In this document: piece by piece, positions 8,385 to 17,175 of the stretch
Numbering within the stretch: the stretch's first letter is position 1
How the letters are laid out: each line of letters starts with the position of its first letter
Assembly: GCF_011806425.1 (NCBI RefSeq)
Contig: NZ_JAATOV010000004.1
Coordinates: forward strand, 1-64,000
DNA: 64,000 nucleotides
Direction of reading: 5' to 3'
Source of the DNA: Thalassospira lucentensis
Lineage (GTDB): Bacteria; Pseudomonadota; Alphaproteobacteria; Rhodospirillales; Thalassospiraceae
The notes under the pieces: generated by a model
What the model saw: the letters and a program-made list of their open reading frames with translations, nothing else
Told to the model about the DNA's origin: nothing
Databases searched by the model: none
Program-made: the position numbers and the translations under genes

Positions 8385-8527
8385 TCAGGGTATAAAAAAC
8401 TATACATATGAATAATAAATTATACCCTGCGTATACCCTTCCAACGGTTGCAGCGTCAAATCCGCAGAAAACCGCCACGCATCAGTTGCACTCTTGGCAC
8501 ACCTAAACCGTGTTCCACTGATCGCGG

Positions 8528-8716
8528 TTACGATTTAAATAACGCCTGTGCCCCGGCCAAGGCCCCTTCGCGATGCGACAGCGCATGCTCGACACTGGCA
8601 ATTTCTTGTTCCAACGCCGTGCGATATGCCTTCAAACTGTCAACGGACATGCCTTCCAGGCTGCGTGGCAACCCAAATTCCTGTGCTTTCGCGGCAAGCA
8701 GATCATCCTCGTTCAC
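8528..8716 (-). CDS. DUF1192 family small coiled-coil protein
   Basis: A 62-residue protein with the DUF1192 pattern: a core LEGMSVDSLKAYRTALEQEIASVEHAL that would form a short coiled coil, then a C-terminal ALAGAQALF. I start it at GTG 8716 because ggagg sits 6 nt upstream; the longer frame from 8749 would place codons upstream of this Shine-Dalgarno. The family is confined largely to alphaproteobacteria and often neighbours DUF1465 genes, as here. Its molecular function is unknown to me. Divergent from the quinone oxidoreductase gene (134 bp apart). Confidence 0.8.
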   Translation of the reverse strand: MNEDDLLAAKAQEFGLPRSLEGMSVDSLKAYRTALEQEIASVEHALSHREGALAGAQALFKS

Positions 8717-8850
8717 AATGAACCTCCAGTGCATTTTGGCCAACACCACACCTTTGCCTCTTTGAGGGCGTAAAGGTTTGTTGGTTTGAACAATTACCGT
8801 TTCTCGGTATTACATAGTTACAGATGTTTCCATTCGCCACGGAGGTCGAT

Positions 8851-9885
8851 ATGTCCCGGTCCAATTTTTCCCAAACTGATGGGTCCCACGCTGAAATACC
8901 AAAGCGCATGCAGGCCATCGAAATCAAAAACGACCGCAAAGATCCCTATCTGGCAATGACCGAGGAAGACGTGCCCGCCTTTGGCGCCGAAGATGTTTTG
9001 GTCCGTGTGCGCGCATGCGGGGTCAACCGCCCCGACTTGATGCAGGTTGCTGGCATGTATCCCCCGCCCCCGGGTGCCTCGCCGATTGTCGGGCTTGAAC
9101 TGGCTGGGGAGATTGTCGCTGTTGGTGCAGATGTCACCGAATGGCGTGTGGGCGACGAAGTATGTGGCCTGGTAACCGGTGGGGCGTACGCGCAATACGC
9201 CACCGTTCCCGCCGCGCAATGCCTGCCAATCCCCAAAGGGCTTAATATGGTTCAGGCCGCCGCCCTTCCCGAAACCTTTTTCACCGTTTGGCATAACCTG
9301 TTTGATAAGGCCGGTTTAAAAGCGGGCGAAACCCTGCTGGTGCATGGCGGCACATCGGGTATTGGCACCACCGCCATTCAAATGGCCAAGGCCATGGGCG
9401 TTACGGTCATGACAACCGCGGGCTCGGATGAAAAATGCCAGGCCTGCCGCGATCTGGGTGCGGATATCGCAATCAATTATAAAACCCAGGACTTCGTCGA
9501 AGAAGTCAAAGCCGCAACCGACGGCAATGGCGCCAATGTAATTTTGGATATGGTTGGCGGCGATTACGTCAGCCGCAATTTCAAGGCCGCCGCCTTCGAA
9601 GCGCGCATCTTGGTCATCGCGTTCCTAAACGGCCCCAAAGCAGAAACCAATTTCACCCCGCTTTTGATGAAGCGACTGACCCTGATGGGGTCAACATTGC
9701 GCGCCCAGCCCGTCGCAAGCAAAGGCGCAATTGCCCAAAACCTGCGTAAAACGGTCTGGCCTTTGATCGAAGCAGGTAAAATCGCGCCGGTGATTTATAA
9801 AACACTTCCGCTTTCCGACGCCGAAGACGGCCATGCGATTTTGAAGGGTGGCGCGCATGTCGGAAAAGTGATACTTGAGGTATAG
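8851..9885 (+). CDS. NAD(P)H-quinone oxidoreductase (zeta-crystallin/PIG3 type, MDR superfamily)
   Basis: Zinc-free medium-chain dehydrogenase/reductase expected to reduce quinones with NADPH in the cytoplasm. The N-terminal GroES-like domain shows VRVRACGVNRPDLMQVAGMYPPPPG. The Rossmann domain carries VHGGTSGIGTTAIQMAKAMG (about 170-190) and, downstream, LDMVGGDYVSRNF. Catalytic zinc ligands of alcohol dehydrogenases are missing, as expected. The start at 8851 is chosen because ggagg ends 5 nt upstream; many relatives begin at the equivalent of Met 8908 (MQAIEI), so a shorter form is possible. The quinone substrate and physiological role are not determinable. Confidence 0.9.
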   Translation: MSRSNFSQTDGSHAEIPKRMQAIEIKNDRKDPYLAMTEEDVPAFGAEDVLVRVRACGVNRPDLMQVAGMYPPPPGASPIVGLELAGEIVAVGADVTEWRVGDEVCGLVTGGAYAQYATVPAAQCLPIPKGLNMVQAAALPETFFTVWHNLFDKAGLKAGETLLVHGGTSGIGTTAIQMAKAMGVTVMTTAGSDEKCQACRDLGADIAINYKTQDFVEEVKAATDGNGANVILDMVGGDYVSRNFKAAAFEARILVIAFLNGPKAETNFTPLLMKRLTLMGSTLRAQPVASKGAIAQNLRKTVWPLIEAGKIAPVIYKTLPLSDAEDGHAILKGGAHVGKVILEV

Positions 9886-10198
9886 GTTGAGGCACTTTCA
9901 ACCGATTACGGATCAAGTTGGCAGGTGACGGCTAACCGATCTTGGGCGGCAATTGATTGATTGCGGCGCGCCAAAGAAATATTCTTTTGGCAAACCCGCA
10001 ACAGATTGTTGCATTTAACCGCACATTGATCGAAAAGAACGCTGTGGCGGATCTGGTGATGCGCGGCAACACTCGTGGTTGCCTTCGCAGCATTGCCGGA
10101 CCACCAAAAGAGATTATATTCTGGGGCAGACATTCCTGCGTATTTGGGATCATCCCCATCGCCGGTCTCCAGAGAGATAGAAGGAAATAGGAGGAATC
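9886..10198. other. Intergenic region upstream of trcR
   Basis: About 310 bp with no gene I can support. There is a short hairpin right after the oxidoreductase stop (ggttga/tcaacc, 9886-9902) without a T run, and a TTAACC half-site near 10016. The trcR promoter must be here, but I cannot place it. Confidence 0.5.
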
Positions 10199-10879
10199 AT
10201 GGCACAGCCCCTCATGCCCAAAGCAACCGCTGTATGGCTTATCGACAACACTGGTTTGTCATTCCGGCAGATTGCAGCCTTTACCGAACTGCATGAGCTT
10301 GAAATTCAGGCAATTGCCGACGGTGATGTAAGTCAGGGCATTGTTGGCCGTGACCCGATCGCCAACAGCCAGTTGACCCAAGAAGAAATCGCGCGCTGCG
10401 AAGCAGACCCGCGGGCTCTTTTGAAAATGGCCAAAAGCGATCTGCCGCGCCCGCGTACCCAGTCAAAGGGCGCGCGCTATACCCCGGTTTCCAAGCGCCA
10501 GGATCGCCCGAACGCGATTGCTTGGCTGCTCAAACATCACCCGGAACTGTCCGATGCCCAGGTTTGCAAACTGATCGGCACCACCAAGGACACCATCGGC
10601 AAAATCCGTGACAAAAGCCACTGGAACTCGGCCAACCTTGCGCCGCGCAACCCAGTGACCATGGGCCTGTGCACCGAACTTGACCTTGAAAAACAGGTCG
10701 TGATCGCGCGCTCTAAAAACCCGGAAAAAATCGTCACGAATGTCGAGCCGGATCCGCTGCCAGAAGAATTGCAGATCAATCCGGAACCAGAATATCCGGG
10801 CAGCAAAAAAAGCGACAAAAAAGAAGAGCCGAAAACTTCCGATTACATGGAAGCCGCAGAAAACCTCTTCCGCTCTTAA
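10199..10879 (+). CDS. trcR: Cell cycle transcriptional regulator TrcR (DUF1013)
   Basis: DNA-binding regulator of the alphaproteobacterial DUF1013 family, named TrcR in some annotations and linked to cell-cycle transcription. The 226-residue protein has two helix-turn-helix-like segments: WLIDNTGLSFRQIAAFTELHELEIQAIADG (about 13-42) and AIAWLLKHHPELSDAQVCKLIGTTKDTIGKIRD (about 102-134). A charged C-terminal tail follows. The start has an excellent Shine-Dalgarno (aggaggaatc). It is monocistronic with a strong terminator. Together with rcdA and the CtrA box, cell-cycle functions cluster within 3 kb, but a regulatory link is only inference. Confidence 0.9.
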   Translation: MAQPLMPKATAVWLIDNTGLSFRQIAAFTELHELEIQAIADGDVSQGIVGRDPIANSQLTQEEIARCEADPRALLKMAKSDLPRPRTQSKGARYTPVSKRQDRPNAIAWLLKHHPELSDAQVCKLIGTTKDTIGKIRDKSHWNSANLAPRNPVTMGLCTELDLEKQVVIARSKNPEKIVTNVEPDPLPEELQINPEPEYPGSKKSDKKEEPKTSDYMEAAENLFRS

Positions 10880-10886
10880 TATCTTT

Positions 10887-10918
10887 AAAAGGCTGCCTTC
10901 ACCCGGCAGCCTTTTTTC
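10887..10918 (+). terminator. Rho-independent terminator after trcR
   Basis: Stem aaggctgcc / ggcagcctt with a 7-nt loop and a T6 tail, about 10 nt after the stop codon. Confidence 0.9.
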
Positions 10919-11073
10919 TTTGGGCCCTGTTCACGCTCGGCGAAGTCTTCGATGTCTTCGAAATCCGACGCACAATCTTTCATATGAACGCCGTTAAACC
11001 GTAATGAAACGGACATATGCGCGGCTTACCATGCGAAAGATTTTCGGATGAACAGCGCCAAAGATACATTTCC

Positions 11074-11886
11074 ATGCAAAAACGCCCAACCGAACGCCAA
11101 GCTGGCATCGTTGAACTTGTGCGCGCCGATGGTTTTCGCACCATCGAACAACTTGCAGAACGCTTTGACGTCACCCCCCAAACCATCCGACGCGACGTAA
11201 ACGCATTATGTGACGAAGGGTTGTTGCGCCGCCGTCATGGTGGTGTCGAACCTGCCCTTGAACATGAAAACATCGCTTATCGCGCGCGCAAGGTTCTCAA
11301 TGTGAATGAGAAACGTAAAATTGCCGCCTTGGTCGCGCGCCAAATCCCTGATGATGCATCGCTGTTCTTTTCCATCGGAACCACGCCCGAACTGGTGGCC
11401 AGCGCACTTTTGCAGCATCGCAATTTGCGGGTATTCACCAACAATCTAAACGTCGCCTATGTTGCCGCCACCAATGACAGCTTTGATGTCACCTTGATCG
11501 GCGGGCGCTTGCGCAATCGCGACCGCGATGTACTGGGCCCCGACGTCGAGGCATTCTTTAACAGCTACAAGGTCGATTACGGCATCTTTGGCGTTGGCGG
11601 CATTGAAAGTGACGGCAGCCTGCTTGATTTCGACGAACAAGAAGTCCGCGCGCGCTCCGCCATTCTCAACAATGCACGGCAAAACTATCTGGTTGCTGAT
11701 CATACCAAGTTTGGCCGCAACGCCGTGGTCCGCGGCGGCTCAATCACACAGGTCACAGCATTCTTCACCGATTGCCCACCGCCTGCTCATATTACGCAAA
11801 TGATCAATAAGGCCGGTGTTGATCTTTACACCCCTGACGCAAATGCAGATTACCCAACCTTTATCCTGCCAAGCGACGCGGATTAG
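11074..11886 (+). CDS. DeoR/GlpR-family transcriptional repressor
   Basis: Sugar-phosphate-responsive repressor type. The N-terminal DeoR helix-turn-helix is clear (ERQAGIVELVRADGFRTIEQLAERFDVTPQTIRRDVNAL, then GLLRRRHGGV). The C-terminal ligand-binding domain has FSIGTTPELVA, NNLNVA, IGGRLRNRDRDVLGP, GVGGIESDGSLLDFDEQEV and VADHTKFGRNAVV, all GlpR/DeoR landmarks. I start at ATG 11074 (270 aa) because the HTH begins right after it; ATG 11017 would add 19 residues. Neither has a strong Shine-Dalgarno. No sugar or glycerol genes adjoin it, so it is an orphan regulator and its effector cannot be inferred. Convergent with prpE. Confidence 0.87.
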   Translation: MQKRPTERQAGIVELVRADGFRTIEQLAERFDVTPQTIRRDVNALCDEGLLRRRHGGVEPALEHENIAYRARKVLNVNEKRKIAALVARQIPDDASLFFSIGTTPELVASALLQHRNLRVFTNNLNVAYVAATNDSFDVTLIGGRLRNRDRDVLGPDVEAFFNSYKVDYGIFGVGGIESDGSLLDFDEQEVRARSAILNNARQNYLVADHTKFGRNAVVRGGSITQVTAFFTDCPPPAHITQMINKAGVDLYTPDANADYPTFILPSDAD

Positions 11887-11940
11887 GCAGAGTTTCATCA
11901 ATAACGCAAAGCCCAAAAATCCCGGCCGATGCCCTGGCCA

Positions 11941-11978
11941 TAAAAAAACACCCGTCATCGGGGGAAATGACGGGTGTC
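11941..11978 (-). terminator. Rho-independent terminator after prpE
   Basis: Stem acacccgtca / tgacgggtgt (11948-11977) with a 10-nt loop. On the minus strand it is followed by seven Ts, so it serves prpE. It may also slow plus-strand readthrough from the DeoR-type gene. Confidence 0.8.
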
Positions 11979-12025
11979 AATTCGGCGACCTTTAAAATCG
12001 GGCCGCCAAAATATGAAGGGTACGG

Positions 12026-13921
12026 CTATTTCGCGTAGCCAATTTCCTTAAGGGCCTCGGAAATTTCCGGCAAAATCGCTGGATCATCGATGGTTGCGGG
12101 CGTGTTATAGCTTTCGCCATCGGCAATCGATCGCATGGTTTTGCGCAGGATTTTGCCCGACCGGGTTTTGGGCAAACGATCAACAATCGTTGCCTGCTTA
12201 AACGCTGCCACCGGGCCGATTTTATCGCGGACCATGGCAACAAGTTCGGCAATGATGGTTTCATTGGGCCGTGTGACCCCGGATTTCAACACGACAAAGC
12301 CAAGCGGCAATTGCCCCTTAAGGTCATCATGCACCCCAATCACCGCACATTCGGCAACGTCTTGATGCCCCGATAGGGCTTCTTCCATCGCACCAGTCGA
12401 CAAACGATGCCCGGCGACATTGATGATGTCATCGGTCCGCGACATCACATAGATATAGCCATCATCATCAATAAAGCCCGCATCCCCCGTGGCATAGTAT
12501 CCTGGGAATTCTTCCAAATAGGCCGACTTAAACCGGTCGTCATTCTGCCAAAGGGTCGGCAAGGTTCCCGGTGGCAGGGGCAGCTTGGTCACCAATGCGC
12601 CAATCTTGCCGCGTTCAAGCGGCTTGCCACCTTCGTCCACCACCTGCACGTCCCAGCCACAGACCGCGACAGTTGGGGAACCATATTTAATCGGCATCAT
12701 TTCGATCCCGCGCGGATTGGCGCAAATCGACCAACCGGTTTCGGTTTGCCACCAGTGATCAATCACCGGCACGCCAAGGCTTTTCTCCGCCCATTGCAGG
12801 GTATCGGGATCGGACCGTTCCCCCGCAAGGTAAAGCGCCTCAAAACAGCTCAGATCATAATCGGCCATCAAGGATGCATTGGGATCATCCCGCTTAATCG
12901 CGCGAAATGCCGTCGGGGCGGTAAACAGGACCTTGACCCGATGTTGTGAAATCACCCGCCAAAACGCGCCCGCATCGGGCGTTCCGACCGGTTTTCCTTC
13001 ATACATCACGGTGGTGCAGCCCGCCAAAAGCGGCCCATAAACGATATAGGAATGGCCAACAACCCACCCGACGTCGGACGCCGCCCAATACACATCGCCC
13101 GCATCCACGCCGTAAATATTCTTCATCGACCAATGCAACGCGACCATATGCCCGCCATTGTCACGGACAACGCCCTTTGGCTGGCCCGTGGTGCCCGACG
13201 TATACAGAATATAAAGCGGATCGGTCGCCGCCACCGAAACGCAATCAGCCGGTGTTGCCTTGGCGCATTCCCCGGCCCAATCATAATCACGCCCGTCAAC
13301 AAGTTCGGCTGTGCATTGCGCACGCTGGAACATCAAAACGCTTTCGGGTTTGTGATCGGCCATTTCAATCGCACGATCCAAAAGCGGTTTATATTCAATC
13401 ACCCGACTGCCTTCGATCCCGCAACTCGCCGCCAAGACCAGTTTTGGTTTCGAATCATTAAACCGCGTTGCCAATTCATTGGCGGCAAAGCCACCAAACA
13501 CCACCGAATGGATCGCCCCGATCCGCGCACAGGCCAACATCGCCATCGCGGCCTGCGGGATCATCGGCATATAAATGATCACCCGATCACCTTTGGTCAC
13601 GCCGCGCGCCTTAATCGCCCCGGCAAGGCGGGCAACTTCGTCGCGCAACTGGCGATAGGTGAATGTCTCAACGGTGGATGTGACCGGGCTGTCATAGATC
13701 AGGGCCGCTTGGTCGCCCCGACCATCGTCGATATGACGATCCAGCGCGTTAAAGCATGTATTGACCATGCCACCGGCAAACCAGCGGTAAAACGGCGGAT
13801 TACTGTCATCAAGAACGCGGTCCCACTTCTTGTCCCAAGACAGCTTCTGCGCAGCCTCCCCCCAGAATTCTTCTGGGTTGGCAATCGAACGATCATAGAT
13901 TTCCTGATAGCGACCGGTCAT
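12026..13921 (-). CDS. prpE: Propionyl-CoA synthetase (acyl-CoA synthetase, ANL superfamily)
   Basis: Activates propionate (and probably acetate) to the CoA thioester through an acyl-adenylate. The 631-residue length and sequence match PrpE: N-terminal GRYQEIYDRSIANPEEFWGEAA, ATP-binding loop YTSGTTGQPKGVVRDNGGH (the VRDNGGH extension is PrpE-like rather than Acs-like), WWQTETGW, GYYATGDAG, SRTDDIINVAGHRLSTG and the C-terminal KTRSGKILR, whose Lys is the usual acetylation site. The ATG at 13921 is preceded by gggagg; an in-frame TTG lies 7 codons upstream. No other methylcitrate or methylmalonyl genes are adjacent. A 10-bp-arm inverted repeat (14066-14095) in the upstream region may be an operator. 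Confidence 0.9.
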   Translation of the reverse strand: MTGRYQEIYDRSIANPEEFWGEAAQKLSWDKKWDRVLDDSNPPFYRWFAGGMVNTCFNALDRHIDDGRGDQAALIYDSPVTSTVETFTYRQLRDEVARLAGAIKARGVTKGDRVIIYMPMIPQAAMAMLACARIGAIHSVVFGGFAANELATRFNDSKPKLVLAASCGIEGSRVIEYKPLLDRAIEMADHKPESVLMFQRAQCTAELVDGRDYDWAGECAKATPADCVSVAATDPLYILYTSGTTGQPKGVVRDNGGHMVALHWSMKNIYGVDAGDVYWAASDVGWVVGHSYIVYGPLLAGCTTVMYEGKPVGTPDAGAFWRVISQHRVKVLFTAPTAFRAIKRDDPNASLMADYDLSCFEALYLAGERSDPDTLQWAEKSLGVPVIDHWWQTETGWSICANPRGIEMMPIKYGSPTVAVCGWDVQVVDEGGKPLERGKIGALVTKLPLPPGTLPTLWQNDDRFKSAYLEEFPGYYATGDAGFIDDDGYIYVMSRTDDIINVAGHRLSTGAMEEALSGHQDVAECAVIGVHDDLKGQLPLGFVVLKSGVTRPNETIIAELVAMVRDKIGPVAAFKQATIVDRLPKTRSGKILRKTMRSIADGESYNTPATIDDPAILPEISEALKEIGYAK

Positions 13922-14065
13922 AGACAAAACATCCTCCCGCAAAGTTGGGTCTTACGCCCAAATGGTCTGCGTCGTGTGGCGCCGTGTATTGTCTGCTGAC
14001 CGATCGGGTCAATCGCGCGCCAGCAAAATCAGCCGGGTCAGCGACAATGCGGATTGGCCTAAACC

Positions 14066-14095
14066 AATAAATCGGCATTATAATACCGATTTATT
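14066..14095. promoter_or_regulatory. Inverted repeat around a -10-like element, possible operator
   Basis: Perfect 10-bp arms aataaatcgg and ccgatttatt around a 10-bp centre that contains tataat. It lies 145 bp upstream of prpE and about 98 bp upstream of a small plus-strand frame. Confidence 0.45.
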
Positions 14096-14192
14096 TTCCA
14101 CTTGCCCCTTAGACATTGGTCGAGACCCCAAAACCCGCAGAAACCTGCGGACTGTAATCACTCCAAATTCATACCCTTACAGGGGATGATCC

Positions 14193-14369
14193 ATGCAAGG
14201 CGGTCTTGACGTATATCGTGAAAGGATCAAAGCACGTGGCTTGAAGGGTGCCCACAAGAATGCCGCCTCACGTCGTGGGCGACTGTCGGAGGCGGCAAAA
14301 GATAAAGGATCAGAGTTTACGACGTCTCGAAACCGTCAGCACAGGTCAATCACGCTGATCATCACGTGA
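14193..14369 (+). CDS. Possible small basic protein, 58 aa
   Basis: A short open frame beginning MQGGLDVYRERIKARGLKG, rich in Arg, Lys and Ser. Support is limited to a fair ribosome-binding site (aggggatg, 6 nt before ATG) and a 7-residue-spaced basic helix. It ends 20 nt before the end of the convergent YdcH-type gene. No family is recognised and no terminator follows, so it may be spurious. Confidence 0.3.
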   Translation: MQGGLDVYRERIKARGLKGAHKNAASRRGRLSEAAKDKGSEFTTSRNRQHRSITLIIT

Positions 14370-14389
14370 CGATGACCTTGCATCGACGG

Positions 14390-14554
14390 CTAATGGGTTA
14401 TTCGGTTTATCTCGTCCTTGATTTCAAGCTTGCGACGTTTAATGTCTGCGACAATCGAATCATCGGGCGCCGGTCGGCGCTGCTCGTGATGGAGGTCCTG
14501 CTCAAGTGCAGCATGTTTGGCAGTTAGAGCTTCGATATGGCTTTGAACGCTCAT
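14390..14554 (-). CDS. YdcH family protein (DUF465), first copy
   Basis: A 54-residue helical protein (MSVQSHIEALTAKHAALEQ ... RRKLEIKDEINRITH) with the DUF465/YdcH layout: helix, a short acidic turn (APDDS), then the diagnostic KRRKLxIKDEI segment. aaggag lies 6 nt before the ATG. It is divergent from ubiX, 114 bp away. The family is abundant in alphaproteobacteria and its function is unknown. A second member sits at 17176-17382. Confidence 0.85.
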   Translation of the reverse strand: MSVQSHIEALTAKHAALEQDLHHEQRRPAPDDSIVADIKRRKLEIKDEINRITH

Positions 14555-14668
14555 CGCCTACTCCTTATATCTGACATTGCCCACAAGAAGATGGTAGTAA
14601 TTTTGTAACATGATTTCCAGTCTTTCGATCACCATCGTGAACTAGAACACAGGCCAACAAGGATCGGC

Positions 14669-15292
14669 ATGACCCAAAAAGATCGACTTATCATTGGCAT
14701 AACCGGCGCATCCGGGGTGATTTACGGCATACGTTTTTTACAATTGCTCAAAAACACGCCGATCGAGACTCATTTGGTCCTCTCTAAGGCGGCAGAGCGT
14801 ACCATCGCCTATGAGACCGATTTTAAAATTCGCGAAATCAAAGAGATGGCCGACGTCCTGCACGACATCGCCGACATCGGTGCACCGATTGCGTCTGGTT
14901 CCTTCCGGGCACGCGGCATGGTGATTGCCCCCTGCTCGATGAAGTCCCTGGCCGAGGTTGCCAGCGGAGTCGCCGATAATTTGATCGCACGCGCCGCCGA
15001 TGTGATGCTCAAAGAACGCCGTCGTCTGGTCCTGATGGCGCGTGAAACCCCGCTGCATGCCGGGCATATTCGCAACATGGCGCAAGCCACGGAAAACGGC
15101 GCAATCATTGCCCCGCCGGTCCCGGCCTTCTATGCCCGTCCGACATCGCTTGATGAAATGGTCACGCAAAGCTGCGGTCGGATTTTGGATCTCTTTGACA
15201 TTGATCTGCCCGAAACCGCCCGCTGGGGCGACGAAGATGCCCTAAACCACATCCCGGTAACCGGCAAGCCGCGCAATCGGCAACCAGACTAG
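14669..15292 (+). CDS. ubiX: Flavin prenyltransferase UbiX
   Basis: Makes prenylated FMN, the cofactor of UbiD-type decarboxylases in ubiquinone synthesis. The 207-residue protein shows the FMN-binding N-terminus IIGITGASGVIYGIRFLQLL, the PCSMKSLAEVASGVADNLIARAADV core, and ETPLHAGHIRNMAQATENGAIIAPPVPAFYARP, all typical of UbiX. Length is normal. No ubiD is adjacent; ubiquinone genes coq9 and ubiG are elsewhere in the window. Ribosome-binding site aaggat. Confidence 0.95.
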   Translation: MTQKDRLIIGITGASGVIYGIRFLQLLKNTPIETHLVLSKAAERTIAYETDFKIREIKEMADVLHDIADIGAPIASGSFRARGMVIAPCSMKSLAEVASGVADNLIARAADVMLKERRRLVLMARETPLHAGHIRNMAQATENGAIIAPPVPAFYARPTSLDEMVTQSCGRILDLFDIDLPETARWGDEDALNHIPVTGKPRNRQPD

Positions 15293-15414
15293 GGTGATAG
15301 CTTAATAGGCTAAAAAGGCTGATAGGGCTCATAAGACTGATCCGCCAAGCGCCCGTCATCGCACGTGCGCTTGGCCGAAAACCTCTCGGCTTTGCGGTTT
15401 CGGATCACTTGGCT

Positions 15415-15888
15415 TTATGCCGTCTCGCTCAACCCCATCAAGCCACAAAGCGATGCAAACGCCGCGTCACATTCCGCCTGGCTTAAATCAAACCGTGTCG
15501 GCGATAAATACGCCCGTGCTGCCGCCAAACCATCGCTGGCGGCAACGGTTTGAACGGTGTCACACAGAATATGTTGCTCGATCCGTTCGGCCTGAAGCTC
15601 GTCTGATTTGACTTTCTGGCGCAATGCTTGCGCCGCATCGCCTTGGGCATTTTTCAAATACCGTCGGGTTTGGCGCAACGGAATAATCACATTATCCCGC
15701 CAGTCTTTCACCGCGGTTTCAAGCGCCGAAATACTGCTGGGGGCTTTGCCCTGCGTGCCCAGATAGAACATGAACAACATCATGTTCACATCCAGCCCGC
15801 AGCGCTCCTGAAGCGTTAGAAATAACGGCGCAACGCCGTCACGGCCATACATCTTGACCGTGAACTGCCAAACATCTTCGTGGTCCAT
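15415..15888 (-). CDS. TIGR02444/DUF2390 family protein
   Basis: A 157-residue helical protein whose N-terminus (DVWQFTVKMYGRDGVAPLFLTLQERCGLDVNMMLFMFYLG) matches the TIGR02444 family, which is common in proteobacteria and of unknown function. The ATG at 15888 is taken as the start; an in-frame TTG lies two codons upstream. It shares strand with pfk but is separated by about 70 nt on the downstream side, so they may be cotranscribed. Confidence 0.75.
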   Translation of the reverse strand: MDHEDVWQFTVKMYGRDGVAPLFLTLQERCGLDVNMMLFMFYLGTQGKAPSSISALETAVKDWRDNVIIPLRQTRRYLKNAQGDAAQALRQKVKSDELQAERIEQHILCDTVQTVAASDGLAAARAYLSPTRFDLSQAECDAAFASLCGLMGLSETA

Positions 15889-15960
15889 CGCCAACCCAAC
15901 CTATGTGTTTTTTGTTCTCTGACGGGCTTATTGCGCGCCAGATCTTAAACCGTCTTTATC

Positions 15961-17067
15961 TTAAACCGTCTTTGCCGTGCGCGCGATCTTTGGCGGTTCA
16001 CCAAGATACGCGCCAAGCCCCTTGGCGGTCGAAACCATCGTTCCGGCGGTCTCGACCAAACGCGGGCCGACAATAACATCTTGCATGGCAACATCGACGA
16101 CTTTGCGGCGTGACCATGCAACAACCCGGTCAAATTTCTGATCGGCAATCAAATCGACCGCATGCACGCCAAAGGCCGATGCAATCACCCGGTCGCGTGG
16201 TGATGGAATACCACCGCGTTGAACATGGCCCAAAACCGTCACCCGGGTTTCCCAGCCGGTGCGCGCCCCCAATTCATCGGCCAACCAATGACCAATGCCG
16301 CCATATCGGGCCTTTTGGCCGTCATTACCCTGTGTCACTGCCGCGCCGTCATCGCGTTTAACCGCCTCGGCAACAATCACCAGCGCATGATTGCGCCCGC
16401 GCTTGCGGATATTCAGGCAATGCTCGGTCAGGGCCTCAAGATCATAATCCATTTCCGGGATCAAAATCGCATCCGCCCCACCGGCCACCCCGGCAAACAG
16501 GGCAATATGCCCGGCATCACGGCCCATCACCTCAAGGATCATGATCCGATCATGGGATGCGGCCGTTGGCTGCAACCGATCAAGTGCTTCCACCGCAACA
16601 TTAACCGCCGTGGTAAAGCCGACCGAATATTCCGTCAGGGCCAAGTCGTTATCAATCGTTTTGGGAATCCCCACCAGATTGATGCCGCCCTTTTTGGCAA
16701 GGCGGTGCAAGATGGACATGCTGCCATCCCCGCCAACCCCGATCAGCGCATCAAGACCCAGCGTGTGATACCCGCGAATGACATCATCGGACCGGTCGGC
16801 AAAGCTGCCATCGGGCATGGGATAGTTAAACGGATCACCCTTGTTGATCGTGCCAAGGATTGTGCCGCCCATGCGCAACATCGCGTCGTTATTAACCTGA
16901 TCATTCAGGTCAATCGCCTGTGGCGGGTCTTGCATCAAACCATGGGTGCCTTGGCGAATGCCGACCACGTCCCAGCCATAGCCAAGGACAGCGCGCCGCA
17001 CCACCGCCAGAATAACCGCGTTCAATCCCGCGCAATCCCCACCGCTGGTCAAAATACCGATCCGCAT
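15961..17067 (-). CDS. 6-phosphofructokinase, mixed ATP/PPi-type signature
   Basis: Phosphorylates fructose 6-phosphate in glycolysis (or works reversibly if PPi-linked). The 368-residue protein has the PFK fold: ILTSGGDCAGLNAV, LGTINKGDPF, GVGGDGS, the catalytic TIDND, MGRDAGHIAL and HVQRGG. At the position equivalent to E. coli Gly104 it has Gly (as in ATP enzymes), but at the Gly124 position it has Lys (PKTIDND, as in PPi enzymes). This combination occurs in some ATP-dependent bacterial PFKs, so the donor cannot be settled from sequence. ggagaaggcag precedes the ATG. Confidence 0.9.
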   Translation of the reverse strand: MRIGILTSGGDCAGLNAVILAVVRRAVLGYGWDVVGIRQGTHGLMQDPPQAIDLNDQVNNDAMLRMGGTILGTINKGDPFNYPMPDGSFADRSDDVIRGYHTLGLDALIGVGGDGSMSILHRLAKKGGINLVGIPKTIDNDLALTEYSVGFTTAVNVAVEALDRLQPTAASHDRIMILEVMGRDAGHIALFAGVAGGADAILIPEMDYDLEALTEHCLNIRKRGRNHALVIVAEAVKRDDGAAVTQGNDGQKARYGGIGHWLADELGARTGWETRVTVLGHVQRGGIPSPRDRVIASAFGVHAVDLIADQKFDRVVAWSRRKVVDVAMQDVIVGPRLVETAGTMVSTAKGLGAYLGEPPKIARTAKTV

Positions 17068-17175
17068 CTGCCTTCTCCGTCCTATTGGCGCTTTTGTAAC
17101 AAATCATATGGGTTGCCCATGTGATATCTGTTAATATCATTCTCACTTCGCGTTGATTAAGAAGCTGGATCAAAA

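Noticed and set aside
16219-17124. 301-codon frame antisense to pfk, and similar long frames antisense to prpE (13052-13999) and acyl-CoA ligase (37010-37978)
   Set aside because: All lie opposite confidently identified genes and resemble no protein family.
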